From Tetrapyrgos nigripes (Eukaryota; Basidiomycota; Agaricomycetes; Agaricales; Campanellaceae), in assembly GCA_013368315.1 (NCBI GenBank), contig JAACJM010000346.1, forward strand, positions 1 through 64,000: DNA of 64,000 nucleotides, written 5' to 3'. Each line of letters begins with the position of its first letter. Within the stretch, counting starts at the first letter, position 1. Made by a program: the position numbers and the translations under genes. This document shows, in pieces, positions 1 through 10,810 of the stretch. The notes below the pieces were generated by a model, which searched no databases, was not told where the DNA came from, and saw only the letters and a list, made by a program, of their open reading frames with translations.

Positions 1-654
1 TACGGAGTAATGATATAAGGATCAGAGTTTCCGGGGTCTGACACCGACGAAACAGTCGCTTAAGAGCGAGGCCTTCCGGCTTTCCACACACAATACCTTA
101 GTATCTATTACAACAACGAAAGGCTGAAAATATACATCATTCATATCACCTCACATCACCTCACATAATACTCCATTGCCCTGATGAGAGGGTATCCGCG
201 TTTTTCAGGCTCTAACTCTCGTGTGATAGCCTATCCCACCCTCGCAGCCAATCGCGAATACTTTAGGGAGTCTCGTCAGGGCCTAAGGCCTGCGCCGCGC
301 GCGGCCTTAGCCCATACACCAAACCAAACCAACCAAAAGACAAGACAACAGTCAGCGTTGTACGAAGAAAGTTTACACTTTCTTCTCTCTCCTTGATACA
401 GCGCATCAAAGTGCAATCTGAAGATTGACAAAGGTAAGTATACATAGTTCAATCATGCCCGTCTCCGAATCATTGTTGTACAATATGTGTGCGTTGCAAT
501 CTCTACTCGACGTACATGATACTATTTTTTCATTCTCTTACAGTTCCTACATGATCCCGTCATTACCACAAACTCGTCGAGGAGCAGTGATTTTCAATCG
601 CTTTCCTCGCTGGAGATGGTACGTCATTACATGCGCATACAGAAGACGATGGAC
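1..654. other. No gene supported
   Basis: Both strands were read. Open frames of 60-128 codons exist here, but none shows a recognisable family, a convincing start context or consistent splice sites. A GC-rich patch sits near 290-310. I see nothing I can name. Confidence 0.4.
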
Positions 655-1346
655 TTACAAGAACGAATATCGCTGCCAGCCCGTCAAGTTTGTGGTCTTA
701 ATGTACCGCCTCCATCTCAACCAGTCTATTCCAACTGTGTCATATACAGCCTCCCAATCTCGACAAACTCGTGGACTCGGCTCATATCTCTCTACCATGA
801 TGTCTTTCTGAACGAAATCCCCCTTTTCAAGAGTCATATCAGCCTGGCACAAAGCCGCCTGCCGAAGGACATTGAAGCAATGCTGCAAATGCCACCACTC
901 GCCGTCATCATCAGGTGTCGCTATCAGAGCAAGATGCATCCTCCGCAGACAGTGCAGGTCGTGGAATGTTGAGAGGTAGAACGTTCGGTTACGTGGTCCA
1001 AGCCGGATAGTGCCTGTTCCCCAAGGTGAGTTGTACAGCCATTCGTCGACGCTCGTTGGATTTAATGGCGAATAGTGCACCGTTTCTTCAACAGACATTA
1101 ATGCGAACCCTGGTGATGGAATCGGCGCAAAGTTAGGGTAGTCTTCTCCCTCGTATGCTGTATGGCAGCATGGTGTTCAGTATCCAGAAATGATTTGAAG
1201 GGCAACTCACAGTAATGGCGTTGATCTGAAGGTAGGAATCTCAGCCCTTCGAACTGGTTGAATACTGATACAGTCTTTTGCATCCTCCATAAATCCTTTG
1301 AATTGTGAATGAGGCTTGCACTGTGGGCTGCCGGATGGGGGATTTT
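655..1346 (-). pseudogene. UstYa-like (DUF3328) protein, 3' exons of a gene split by a transposon
   Basis: UstYa-family proteins are fungal membrane-anchored oxidases that catalyse cyclisation or chlorination steps in peptide and other secondary-metabolite pathways. The minus strand reads a spliced 191-codon frame: 1283-1211, a 53-nt intron 1210-1158 (GTGAGT to CAG), then 1157-655. It has the family landmarks in order: VEETVHYS, then a first HxxHC motif (HDLHC, 963-949), a second HxxHC (HLQHC, 891-877) followed by FNVLRQAALC, and a C-terminal RVCRDWEAVYD. Both catalytic motifs are intact. The N-terminal membrane segment that family members need is missing, and the coding sequence runs into transposon sequence at about 1346. 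A matching membrane-segment exon lies on the far side of the element at 7810-7901. I infer one gene disrupted by insertion. ATG 1283 is only the first ATG left in this half. Confidence 0.75.
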
Positions 1347-1733
1347 CACCCACCTCGACCGGGTTTTCCACCGATTTATTTAAATTCGGTGTTGGACGGA
1401 TCTTCCCCCTTTTCTGGAGGGATTAGTACCCTTCTCAAAATCGGGTGAATTTGTCCGCCAGAAAACCCTGTTTTGACCCACCGTCAAATTTTCCAAAAAT
1501 TTCGCCCGGTCGGTCAAAATGACTCCGTTCCAGGGCAATTCGAGAATAGGGTGATCTTGAGAGGAACGGAGGGATTGTCTGTGGGGCACAATGGAAGGAT
1601 TCTGCATGAGTGATAATGACCCGCTTTCCCTGTCTTGTAAATCCCCCTGGAATGGACGTAAAATAAAGCTCTGTTTTAGTAGTGAAAAAAATCATATTTA
1701 GCTAGTAATTTGTACACTGCAGTCAGACCGTTT

Positions 1734-2963
1734 CTAGACTTCTTCGTCGTCGCTAGTGCTGGCTTCCTCATCATCGTCACTGTCCGAATCCTCGTCCTCT
1801 GACTCCTCTGCAGCTCTACTCTTCTTCAGCTTTTTGTGAGTCTTGACTGAGCTCTTGAGGGATTGCTTCAATGCCGCAAGCGTTGCCCAGTAACCCGGGA
1901 AACGCTTCTTCGTGAAATAGGGAAGCTCTTTTTCAACCTGCATGAAAGTATGTAAATATAGAGACATCTTTGAATAAAAAGAATACTCACAAGTTTGCAC
2001 AGTCTATCCTTGGCTTCGAGCTCTTGCTTGCTGTAGGACACCTTGATATCGATGCCCGCCTTCAAGCGGTTGTTCCGTACAGCAGCCTACACAAATCAAG
2101 TCAGCCGGAGCCGATAGCTTTAGGATTAAATAGTGCCAAACGTACCAGAAATGCGTTGTACGCGTCATCATCAGCAACCTCGATCTTCTCTTGAAGATTA
2201 TAGCCTTTCTTCTTGTCTCCCGCCTCGCCCTTTGGCTTTTTGATAACCCTCGTTGTGTTGGCTTGGCCCATGGCGTTGCCGGTGGAAGCAGTCTGAGTTG
2301 TACCACCTCGCTGGGCAGCCTGGGCTATAGAAAAGGACAAAGTGAGTATCTCTTCAAGTGATTTGCGTTATACAAGGGACGTTGGCTTACCTTGCAATGC
2401 TAATGCCATTTTTTTCCAGTACTCCACACTATCTACATCTGCCGGCTCGTTTGAAGTAGTGCTCGCTGTGTCAATAGTGGCCGGAACGACAACATTGACT
2501 GGCTCGACATTGATAGGACCAGAAGCAGGTGGGGTAGCTGGAACGACTGGAACGACTGGTTCGGCGTTGGTAGGAGTGGCTGGGACATTGCTGCGCATGG
2601 AATCTCCCATTGGGACTGGGGCCTCAACCTCCTTGCTCTTCTTCTTTTTCACGGCTGTCTCATTGGTCAGTGATATGTTTGGCTTATACAATAAGTAATG
2701 ATTAACAGAAGGCTTACTTTTCTTTTTTTTCGTCTTAGGTTTGGCAGTGCTGTCTTGCCCATCAGGTGCATCCCCTGCTGTGAAGACCACATCAGAATTT
2801 GATCAGGCGATCATCAACAAACATACCAGCTGCTTTCACCAAGACGACACATCAAGAAGGGTGTATGGTAAGTAAATGGTATATCACTGACTCGAAGGCC
2901 TCACTCACCGTTTTCTTGACGTCCTCTTTTTTTACTGGTACCAGCACGCTTGGCCTTTGTCAT
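1734..2963 (-). CDS. Accessory protein of the CACTA-like element, lysine-rich with acidic tail
   Basis: This is a multi-exon minus-strand gene, probably starting at ATG 2963 (MTKAKRAGTSKK). It contains a Pro/Val/Thr-rich linker (about 2440-2640), a conserved-looking block with KPKGEAGDKKKGYNLQ (about 2190-2250), then VEKELPYFTKKRFPGYW, and ends in an acidic Ser/Asp/Glu tail (1734-1800). GTGAGT-type donors and CAG acceptors separate the blocks (for example the donor at 2908). Exon junctions around 2780-2900 are uncertain. Proteins with the GEAGDKK..NLQ block recur as hypothetical proteins in Agaricomycetes, as far as I recall. Its position inside the element, divergent from the transposase, suggests an element-encoded DNA-binding or accessory protein. 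I do not know its function. Confidence 0.5.
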
Positions 2964-3216
2964 AGCTGCCCCTTCGTCTACCTGGGTCGGTGGGCTAGGG
3001 CATGGAGCAATGGTCACTAGAGACATGTGAAGAGAGGATTGGCGGTCAAAAAACAAGTAGCGGGTGGTCAACAAGAGGGCGTGACCTTGGTTGGACTTTA
3101 TACCTGTCCAATTTGTTTTTCCGTTTATCTATCCGCCTCTTGTTATCGTAACCATCTTGACATAGCCCAAATCGACATGCTTATTTCTTTTTCCGAGTGC
3201 GCTTACAGTGTGCACA

Positions 3217-6200
3217 ATGCCACGACCCGTGAAAGCCAGCAAGAAACGTGTTCGCAAGGAAACCATGGTGAACTGTAGGCACTGTGGTGTGCGTGTAACC
3301 CAACGGACAGAACGCCGACACCTAAAAGCCCTCAAGAGACCCAAAATACCCCTTCCGATATTCAACACTTCTACTAGTGGTGCTGAAACTGACAACGAGG
3401 ACATGGACGTTGACAATCTGGATCCTCCTGACGCTCCTGGACCAGAGCTTGATGCACCTGCTCTTACAGAGGTGGACGCTGCAAATATTTTCGAAGCTTT
3501 TGCCGGAGTAGAAACCTTTGACGTCGACTTCGAGATGGAAGCACCTCCATCTCGTCATCCATCTCCAGATCCTGTGCCTCTTCGGCGGTCCAAGCGTATT
3601 TGGGTGGAAGATGTTCCTGAAGATGAGGATGAGGATGAGGATGCGGAGACTCGGAATGAGGAGGATGGAATACTGGATGAGGAGCATGGCGTAGATTGGA
3701 ATGCCGAAATTGATGAAGAGGGGTTAGAGGCTCTTACGCTGGAGGACCTCATATGGGGTGATGTTGAAGCTGAGCTGTCCGAGTTTGGTAAGTCAGTTGT
3801 AAACGTTGCTCTTTGTCTATGTCTGACTTTTATTTAGCACAGGAGCTCACCGATGATGAAGTGGCCCTGCTTCGTCATTACGCACTCAAAGTTGAAACAT
3901 ACATGACTTTGAGTGTGTTCGAAGCCCTTCCTTTCGCTTTTCGCTCGGAGAATATCCAATCATGGAAGGTCACCAAATCTCGTGCTGCCTTCCTCGCTCG
4001 CTTCAAGCCGGTCCCCTATGACTGTTGCATCAACTCTTGTTGTTGCTTTGTTGGTCCACATGCCGAAGACTCTCGTTGCGAGTACTGCAATGAGCCGCGA
4101 TTCCGTCCAAGCAGCAAACGGCCTCGAAAAAGGTTTTGCTACATCCCTCTTATTCCTCGACTCGTCTCCTTTTTCCGCAGTCCTTCCATGATGAAGGAGA
4201 TGAAGTACCGAGCCAACTACTCTCCTGATCCTGACAAAAATTAACGACATATACGACTGCAAGTTATACCAGACACTCTGCGAGAAGAACATAACTGTTG
4301 GCACCACTACTTTCCCCCACAAATTCTTCGAATTCGAGCATGACATTGCGCTTGGGCTATCAACGGACGGCTTTGCCCCTTGGCGTCGGCGAACCAAAAC
4401 TTGTTGGCCATTACTCGTCTACAACTACAATCTCCCACCGGAGCTCCGTAATCATGTCGAGAACATTCTTTGTGTAGGCGTCATTCCCGGGCCGAACAAA
4501 CCCAAGGACCCAGACTCGTTCTCATGGCCACTGGTTGAGGAGTTGATGAAGCTGGAGCGAGGTGTACGTGCATTTGATACGTTCGCCAACGTTCTCTTTG
4601 CGCTACATGCGTACCTTATCGTGCTGTTTGGTGATATCCCAGCAATGTCATTTTTGGCTCGCTTTGTCGGCCACAACGGTTTTCGCCCTTGTCGCATCTG
4701 CAACATCACCGGTATTGCAGCACCTGGAGGTCGCACATTGTATGTACCTCTAGATCGTTCTCGACATCCTGCTGTGCAAGCGGATGACTCCAAAATCAAG
4801 AAATACGACCCTTTCAATCTTCCTCTCCGTACAGATGCGGAAATCAAATCACAGGCAGAAGAAGTCGATATGGCACCGAACGCTACCCAGTCCAAACGAC
4901 TTGCCACCCAGTATGGTATCAAAGGCTCTTCCGTCTTTCATAACCTGTCATCACTCATCTTTCCACATTGCATACCCTATGAGGTCATGCACCTCTGGTT
5001 CGAGAATATCCTACAGATACTCGTCAACTTGTGGACAGGTTCTTTCAAGGATTTGGATGAAGGAACAGGGTGTTATGAGCTCCCGAAAAATATATGGGAG
5101 GCGATTGGTGCTGCTACTGCTGCGTGTGGTGACTTCATTCCATCTGCATTCGGTCAGAGACCTGTCGACATTGCCTCGGACGCTGGCAAGAAAGCGAGTA
5201 CTGCTGACTCGTGGTCTTTCTGGCTGATGCATCTAGGGCCAGTTCTTCTCCACAACCACTTCAAGAAACGAGTATATTATGAACACTTTGTCAAGTTTGC
5301 GAAGATTGTTATCTTTTGCATGGACTTTGAATACGAACGCGCACAATTACCAGCACTGCGGGCTAGTATAGCTTCTTGGGTAGAAGAATTCGAAAAGTAT
5401 GTTGATCTGTTGTTCTGATTGATATCTCTGACACTTTCGTTGACATTAAACCTTGTTCGCAGACTATACTATCAATACAATCCTGACCGCATGAGTGCCT
5501 GCCCCCTGACGATACATGGTTTCTTACACATACCTGATCAGATCGAGTGGATTGGCCCCACATGGACACACTGGTCATATCCGACTGAACGCTATTGCAA
5601 TCGTATAGGACCAGCCATCAAGAGCCGACGTTATCCTTGGGCATGCATCGACGGATATGTTACTGATTATGCAGTGCTCTCGGTTCTTATCATGAACTAT
5701 GATTTGAAAGAGACACTCCGTATGCGAGGAGAGCTTGGAGGCAGGACTCAATTAACTGATGATAAATGTAAGTCGTTGACGAGTATTCCATGAATCCATG
5801 TATTATATTTACATTTTTTGCAGACAAGACTTGCTGCTTGGTAGCCCCGCAGCAGCCATCTACTTCAATTTCGAACACGTTACATGAAAAGATCATGATC
5901 CATTTCGTTACTCGCTTCGGCAAGACAGCTACTGGTGACGATGTCACTCTGGCCCTCATTCGTCAATACTACAAGCCAGACCGAGTCTCACAGTGGGCCA
6001 AAGTGCGTAGACTAGGTGGAGGTGATGACATGAAGGCTTCCGCCATGGATCTCCACACAGAGGACCATCGAAATGCGACATATATACGGGTGAGGCATCC
6101 TTACTGTTGTCTGTGGAACAAAAATTGATCTTCTCATAGTATGATGCTCTAGTTGATATCAATTCACGGAATCGGCGCCAGGCACCAGTATATGAACTGC

Positions 6201-6490
6201 AAACATTTTACAGCCAACTGCAAAACATCTTTGCTGTCACATTTCCAGCAGTCCCTGAGCTCAATCATCCCAAGGACGAGATGTATTTTCTGGCTGGGAT
6301 ACAGGTATGTGAAGGTATGACGAAGAAGAACGGCCTTGGGATGCCTTATTACAAGAAATTGGGAAGATATGAGGTGGTGGACATGACTTGTGTGCAGTGT
6401 CTGATAGGGCGAGTAAAGGCACCAGATGGAGATTGGGCGATTATTGATCGGAGTGGGACTATACAACGTGCAGTCTATGTACCCGAATGA
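3217..6490 (+). pseudogene. Tnp2-type CACTA transposase, frameshifted
   Basis: The gene starts at ATG 3217 (MPRPVKASKKR). An N-terminal zinc-knuckle-like CRHCG..RRHL and an acidic region are followed by the transposase core. Recognisable blocks are CRICNITG (near 4690), DIALGLSTDGFAPW (near 4345, likely catalytic Asp), a long helical core, and TIHGFLHIPDQIEWIGP..THWSYPTERYCNRI (5510-5615), which matches the C-terminal pattern of Tnp2 proteins. Introns are inferred at about 3787-3838, 5397-5462, 5768-5823 and 6090-6139. The frame breaks by one base in a run of five A at 4236-4240: the upstream frame stops at TAA while the other frame continues with INDIYDCKLYQ. Apart from that single indel it is open, so the copy decayed recently. 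The stop is at 6488-6490. Confidence 0.75.
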
Positions 6491-6575
6491 AGTATAAATT
6501 GCAGTTTCCGTTTTACTTAGTATTTATATGATGTGTAATGCGTCGAGTTGAGTCCAAGTCGCGTCTACATATACC

Positions 6576-6623
6576 ACACATAAGTGGTCAGACTGGTATA
6601 TCGTCAGTCTGGCTACGCGAGAC
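6576..6623. repeat. Short hairpin followed by GAGACTAA
   Basis: An inverted repeat CAGACT...AGTCTG encloses GGTATATCGTC, next to a smaller CCAC...GTGG stem, and is followed by CTACGCGAGACTAA. A comparable arrangement, a stem with AGTCTGG then TACTCGAGACTAA, occurs near 21178-21242. It lies between the transposase and the next gene of the same element. Function unknown. Confidence 0.5.
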
Positions 6624-6696
6624 TAAATCGCGTCCATCATGTCCATCACGTGCTATTGACCTTGCTTTAAACAAACCGCTTTGACGCGACACCGCC

Positions 6697-7459
6697 ATGT
6701 CTTTTTCCAAATGTCCCCACTCCGACGAAGTTTATTCTTCCCTAGGCCCGAAGAAAAACAGGCCAAACTGGGAACCCTTGAAGGAATCTAGGTATGTGAA
6801 TGCCTGCTAATAACACATCAGCATCTTGACGTTTGACAGGTTAACAAACGTACTTCAATCAATTGATGATCACACAATCCCATCCTCTGCCACTCCGTCT
6901 CCACTTACTTCGCCAGTTGGAAAGAAGGGTAATGTCATGGAAGGGCAGCAGTATGTATTAACTTTGTTCTTCGAGTCTGCACCAGCATTAAAATGTACAA
7001 TACCAGCCTGTCTGACCAAGACCCAGACTTAACCTTGCTAGACATCAAGCTGGAAACAACATCAGGCATTGACTCGAGGTCATTGGGGGAAAATTTGCAT
7101 GATTTGAGGTATAAGCCAATAAGACGTGCGTCATACAATTTTTCTGAAGGCAAAGTTGCTTACTGACTGTCTACTCAATTGCAGATAAGGCTTGGCTTCG
7201 AAGAGCACACCTCACAAGCTCATTCCACCCTCAAAGCCTCTCTCGTGAAGAACAGCTTGCACGGAAGGTTAAAGAATTGCAGAACGTACACAGCGATTTG
7301 ATCCAGAACCACGCGGAAACTCGGATCAGGCTTGACAAGGCCCTATTGGAACGAGAGGCGGCACTCAAAGAACGAGACTTGGCGCTTGCGAGAGTGACTT
7401 TCCTGACCTCTCAGCTTAACGCTGTGCATGCTCTCAGTGCTGTAGATATTTCGGATTAG
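6697..7459 (+). CDS. 199-aa coiled-coil protein carried by the CACTA-like element
   Basis: Four exons splice cleanly: 6697-6791, 6840-6950, 7007-7125, 7185-7459. Introns are 48-59 nt with consensus ends, and the total of 600 nt stays in frame. The start is ATG 6697 in a CCGCCATG context. Residues 1-110 are polar and Ser/Pro-rich. From about residue 120 (REEQLARKVKELQ) to 190 the protein is a charged alpha-helix with regular Leu/Ala spacing (ALLEREAALKERDLALARV), a probable dimerising coiled coil. No catalytic motif is visible and I do not recognise the family. It reads in the same direction as the transposase, 206 bp downstream, and lies within the inferred element ends, so it is probably element cargo or a transposition accessory protein. 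Confidence 0.65.
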
Positions 7460-7499
7460 GGCGGCAGCCGCAGAATTCATGTTAATCAAATGTACTCAG

Positions 7500-7815
7500 T
7501 GCTATCTAATTTTTATCTATCAGATCAACCTGTTTCGAGAGGGATTTTGGGTAGGAGAAGATCTCCTCAGCGAACACAGTTTTAGGGTCTTTTGTGGTGG
7601 AAGAAATTGACCCACCAAATCAGTAGGGTATTTTCACTCGGAGGTAAAAAGTAGGAAATGGGCGACCCGGTAAACGGGTTGAGAGCAGGTGAATAGGGGT
7701 CACCCGATTCACCGGGTGCTTTTGACCCACTGTGGTATTCACTCCTAAGAGACCCAGTTAGCGGGTGATGAGGTATAATACCCCTGCGTTCGTGGTAAAA
7801 ATCACCCGGCTTGGG
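7500..7815. repeat. Subterminal repeat region of the CACTA-like element
   Basis: No gene is visible. Several imperfect palindromes repeat: ACCCGGTAAACGGGT, ACCCGATTCACCGGGT and ACCCAGTTAGCGGGT, with two TGACCCAC motifs (7608, 7724). The left side of the element has a related TTTTGACCCACC (near 1472) and CCCGGTCGG. Clustered short subterminal motifs are the usual transposase-binding sites of CACTA elements. Confidence 0.45.
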
Positions 7816-7901
7816 TTCCATAGTGTTGTACGAAGGAGAGAGATTGCAACAAGGATCGTTGAACTGAGGCTGAAAGCCAGAAAGGTGCTCGAGCCCAACA
7901 T
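7810..7901 (-). pseudogene. Probable 5' exon of the split UstYa-like gene
   Basis: On the minus strand ATG 7901 opens a hydrophobic run (TFLAFSLSSTILVAISLL) ending in RTTLWNP, where transposon sequence begins. A short N-terminus with one membrane helix just before the lumenal domain is what UstYa-family proteins have, and it is exactly what the 3' half at 655-1346 lacks. The two pieces have the same strand and the right order, separated only by the CACTA-like element. This is an inference from position and topology; 30 residues of hydrophobic sequence cannot prove homology. Confidence 0.45.
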
Positions 7902-8130
7902 TTCTTGCTTGTGATACGAACGCGGCCGGTTTTGTATTCAGAAGATTGGGTAGATTGAATCCCGATAAAGACCAAATGTTGGGAGTCCATCAAGCGGAGA
8001 CCCGTTCGTAACGCTCAGAATGCCACACAGATGATCATTCGAAAGATTGGCGCTCTATAACTTGGTTATAAGGAGACCGAACTAGAACTATCATTAATAT
8101 TTCACGGGCACCCAAATCTTTCCGACTCGT

Positions 8131-9342
8131 ATGATTGACCCACAGTTGCTGTTTGAGCGGTGCCTCTACATCGGGAACATCTTGGCGGGGATCATTTATG
8201 GTGATGTTTTGCAGTTTTTCCTCACAAAGTCTCAACTGAATTCATGCATTAGGTCTCGAAGTGTACATTGCATTCCACACGATACATCTATTGGCTCGAG
8301 GACATCATACACAATCCACGAGTAGACTGCTCCTCATCGTGTACATCTCTCTGCTCATACTTTCTCAGACGCTCGCATTAGCGTCTCAGGCCGGCGCGGG
8401 TCAATTGATGTGGGTCGAGCATAGAGACTTTCCTGGTGGCCCAGTCGCCTACTTCAATAGCACCGGAAGTAGCTGGAATAACCTCGGTGGGACGGTCTTC
8501 GTTCTACTTACCAACTTTATGGGAGATGCTTTTTTGGTGCGCCAGAAATACTATGAGTTCCTTTGGATCAGTGCTGACATCTTTTCAGCTGTACCGTTGC
8601 TACATCATCTGTGACTCTAATGCGCTCATAGTGGCATTGCCTTTTCTAATGTTCCTAGGCTCAGCCGGTAAATATGCCAAACTATATGTCCCACAGACGA
8701 CACTAATACTTATTTATAATTAGCTATGGGAATCGTGGCGCTAGTGCAGAGCGCAATCCCTGGCTCTGGCATCTTTGCTCAACAGTCCGTCAATTTCGTC
8801 ATCCCGTGGGTCTCCTTGACCGCTGGCCTGAATGTCATCCTGACCGCCCTTATCTGCGTACGACTTCTCATCACTCGACGTGATCTCCTCAGGGCCGAAG
8901 TCACCGAAATCAAAGTGTACACCAGTCTCGTGGCAATCTTGGTCGAATCTGCTTTACCTTTCAGTATCCTCGGAATCATCTTCGCCGCGCTTCTCGGAAA
9001 AGCAGTGACCGTGTATGTTGTATTATCTGTATTCTGGGGCGGATACGCTGTGCGTTAACCATCTTTTCGATTGTGATCCCTGTGATGCATATGACTGATT
9101 GATGCTCAAAATTTTAGGGTCTTGCTCCTCTGTTAATCATTCACCGTGTGGCATTGGGCAAAGCGTGGTCCAAGAAGACCATGACGGACGTTGATTCGAG
9201 CAGACTTATCTTCGCCACTAATACTACGAATGACTCGACGCTGGGTGTTGTGTCCGACTTGAACGAGACTTGTACCGCTGATCTATCTCGTACAACGTTG
9301 AGGTCGGAACCAGGGACTCGGATAAGTGACTCCCGCGTTTGA
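8131..9342 (+). CDS. Seven-helix integral membrane protein of basidiomycete type
   Basis: Five exons give 327 aa: 8131-8200, 8253-8536, 8589-8667, 8724-9049, 9118-9342. All introns (52-68 nt) have consensus ends and keep the frame. I see seven hydrophobic segments: CLYIGNILAGIIYG at the N-terminus, RLLLIVYISLLILSQTLAL, the VFVLLTNFMGDAFLLYRCYII helix, IVALPFLMFLGSA, NFVIPWVSLTAGLNVILTALI, LVAILVESALPFSILGIIFAAL, and VVLSVFWGGYAGLAPLLIIHRVALG. The last ends with an IHRVALGKAW pattern, followed by a polar cytoplasmic tail of about 55 residues. The layout and the YRCY..C motif after helix 3 match a large Agaricomycete family of unknown function with receptor-like topology. A ligand or signalling role is not shown. 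The start is the only in-frame ATG before helix 1. Confidence 0.8.
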
Positions 9343-10229
9343 CTTTACTATATCAAAAGAAGTGTTGGGATATGTTCTTGAGTTGCGTGGAATACAGGAG
9401 TATGTATACAACGTTTTCGGAAAACCTTGTCTTTTGTGATGTGGGCATGTGGCAATAAAATGATAATTCTCAAAACGGAAAGATCTCTCTTTGTCGAGCC
9501 CGCCCACGGGTCACCGGCTCTCTCCAATTATGGCTCGAAGTGTCCTTGAAAGTTGAGGGCATGACCGCGCAAGCTATCACCATGAATGTGTACGAGCACG
9601 GTCTACAGCAACCCTACACTCTTTTTACCAATGTGCTGAGAGGGGAGCTGGGGGCGCTCGAATACGCGACGTCAGAGCACTTCTATTTTGAGAATTATTA
9701 TTATTATTTTAGTTGATTACTTGCCACAAAACTCGCTTCGGACAAGGTTTTCCGAAAGCGCTGTAAGCATGTAACCTTATCCATTGACACTGCGTACCTT
9801 GCATAGATGTTTTGCAAACGCAAAGTGCGCCGCGTGAGATTGGAAATGAAAGACAAGATTTTTGTCGGAAAGGTCATGATGCCCGCAGTCACGATGAACA
9901 GGTCTTAGGCCAGTGTGCATATCGGTGGCTATTCGGGACAACATGCTCGGTGGGTGTATTTGGATGATTGCAATTCAACTATTCACTCTCAGTGTGGTTC
10001 TCAGTGTCAAATGTCTTTCACAATTCCATTCCTCTGGGCTACATGCCTACACTTTTCGAGTTCCTATTTCAAACGATAAGTCTATCGCATACTCGGTCAA
10101 ATATTATGCATCCTCCTCATCCCAATCTTCTAAGCTAGATGCAAATAGGCGCTAAGGAAGAAGAATGAGATTCAGAGTATCTAGTTATTCATAGACACGT
10201 ACAGAAGTGTTCACATTATTTATCTTTGT
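9343..10229. other. Intergenic, with a dispersed repeat fragment
   Basis: No credible gene. Positions about 9462-9610 are closely similar to about 59172-59285 on the same strand: both contain AACGGAAAGAT, CTCTCTCC, ATGGCTCG, then CAAGCTATCACCAT or CAGGCTATCACCAT and TGTGTACGAGCA. The 9 kb copy is partly open in one frame (AQAITMNVYEHGL), while the 59 kb copy stops after YEHGL. I take it as an old duplicated exon or repeat fragment. An AT-rich TTATTATTATT run sits near 9696. Confidence 0.5.
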
Positions 10230-10458
10230 TCAGTCTGCTTCCTTGTTGAGAAACAAGGTGGCTGGTTGAGGACCTTTTGCAATCTCCTCGGCTTGGATAG
10301 CAGTAAGATAAGTCAAAGGCCATGGCCCGATAATCAACAAGATGCGGCTTACCATCCAGTTCTTCGAGCGGAATCGTACGTTGTTCCAAGATCAGAAGAG
10401 TGGCGTTGACAAAGGCAGCAATGATCAGAGATGCAAGTCCAATAACGATGGTTTTCAT
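10230..10458 (-). CDS. Small secreted peptide, 55 aa
   Basis: Two exons, 10458-10353 and 10291-10230, are joined over a 61-nt intron (GTAAGC to AAG) and give 55 codons plus TGA. Residues 1-19 (MKTIVIGLASLIIAAFVNA) form a clear signal peptide with a probable cut after VNA. The mature part is about 36 residues, acidic, with no cysteine, and ends in FLNKEAD. There is no repeated core and no dibasic processing site. Without splicing the frame would continue to 80 codons with an unrelated tail; the spliced form is preferred because both splice sites are good and the reading ends neatly. It lies about 350 bp downstream of, and on the same strand as, a UstYa-like gene. Function unknown. Confidence 0.65.
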
Positions 10459-10810
10459 ACTTTATAGCGGCGGCGAGTGTCTTGGTCGAAGGTGGGTGAA
10501 GCTTGAAGATTGTAATCTGTATATACGGTCCATGCCATAATATTTATACCAGCATCCTCGGTATCTAGCCAAGTAACCTGGTTGGAAGGTCAGCGTATAT
10601 TCCCTTTCCGACCTCGTCTGTGTGCCGGGCAATGACTTGACGCAATCGTCTTATCAAGTTACTCTCAGGCGCACTGGTATAGTACTGAGTTAGTAGTATT
10701 ACAAGATGATAGAGTCCCTACAAGGTCCGTAGTTGGATTATCTGTAACAACCTCATCATGATGAACAGTCTAAATGCCCCATCCGAGTGTCCGTTTCCAC
10801 CGAGCACCGT

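Larger units (their letters stand above)
1347..7815. mobile_element. CACTA-like (Tnp2) DNA transposon with three genes
   Basis: The element is placed by its content and ends. Inside are a Tnp2-type transposase and two accessory genes. The ends, read inwards, align with gaps: the left end begins CCCACCTCGACCGGGT then TTTCCACCGA, and the right end, reverse-complemented, begins CCCAAGCCGGGTGA then TTTTTACCACGA. Both edges abut the two halves of a UstYa-like gene. Short palindromic subterminal motifs built on ACCCGG/CCGGGT lie inside the right end, as in CACTA elements. The exact ends and the 2-3 bp target duplication could not be fixed by eye. Confidence 0.55.

Noticed and set aside
425..811. 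128-codon ORF
   Set aside because: It overlaps the 3' end of the UstYa-like gene on the other strand and has no recognisable features.
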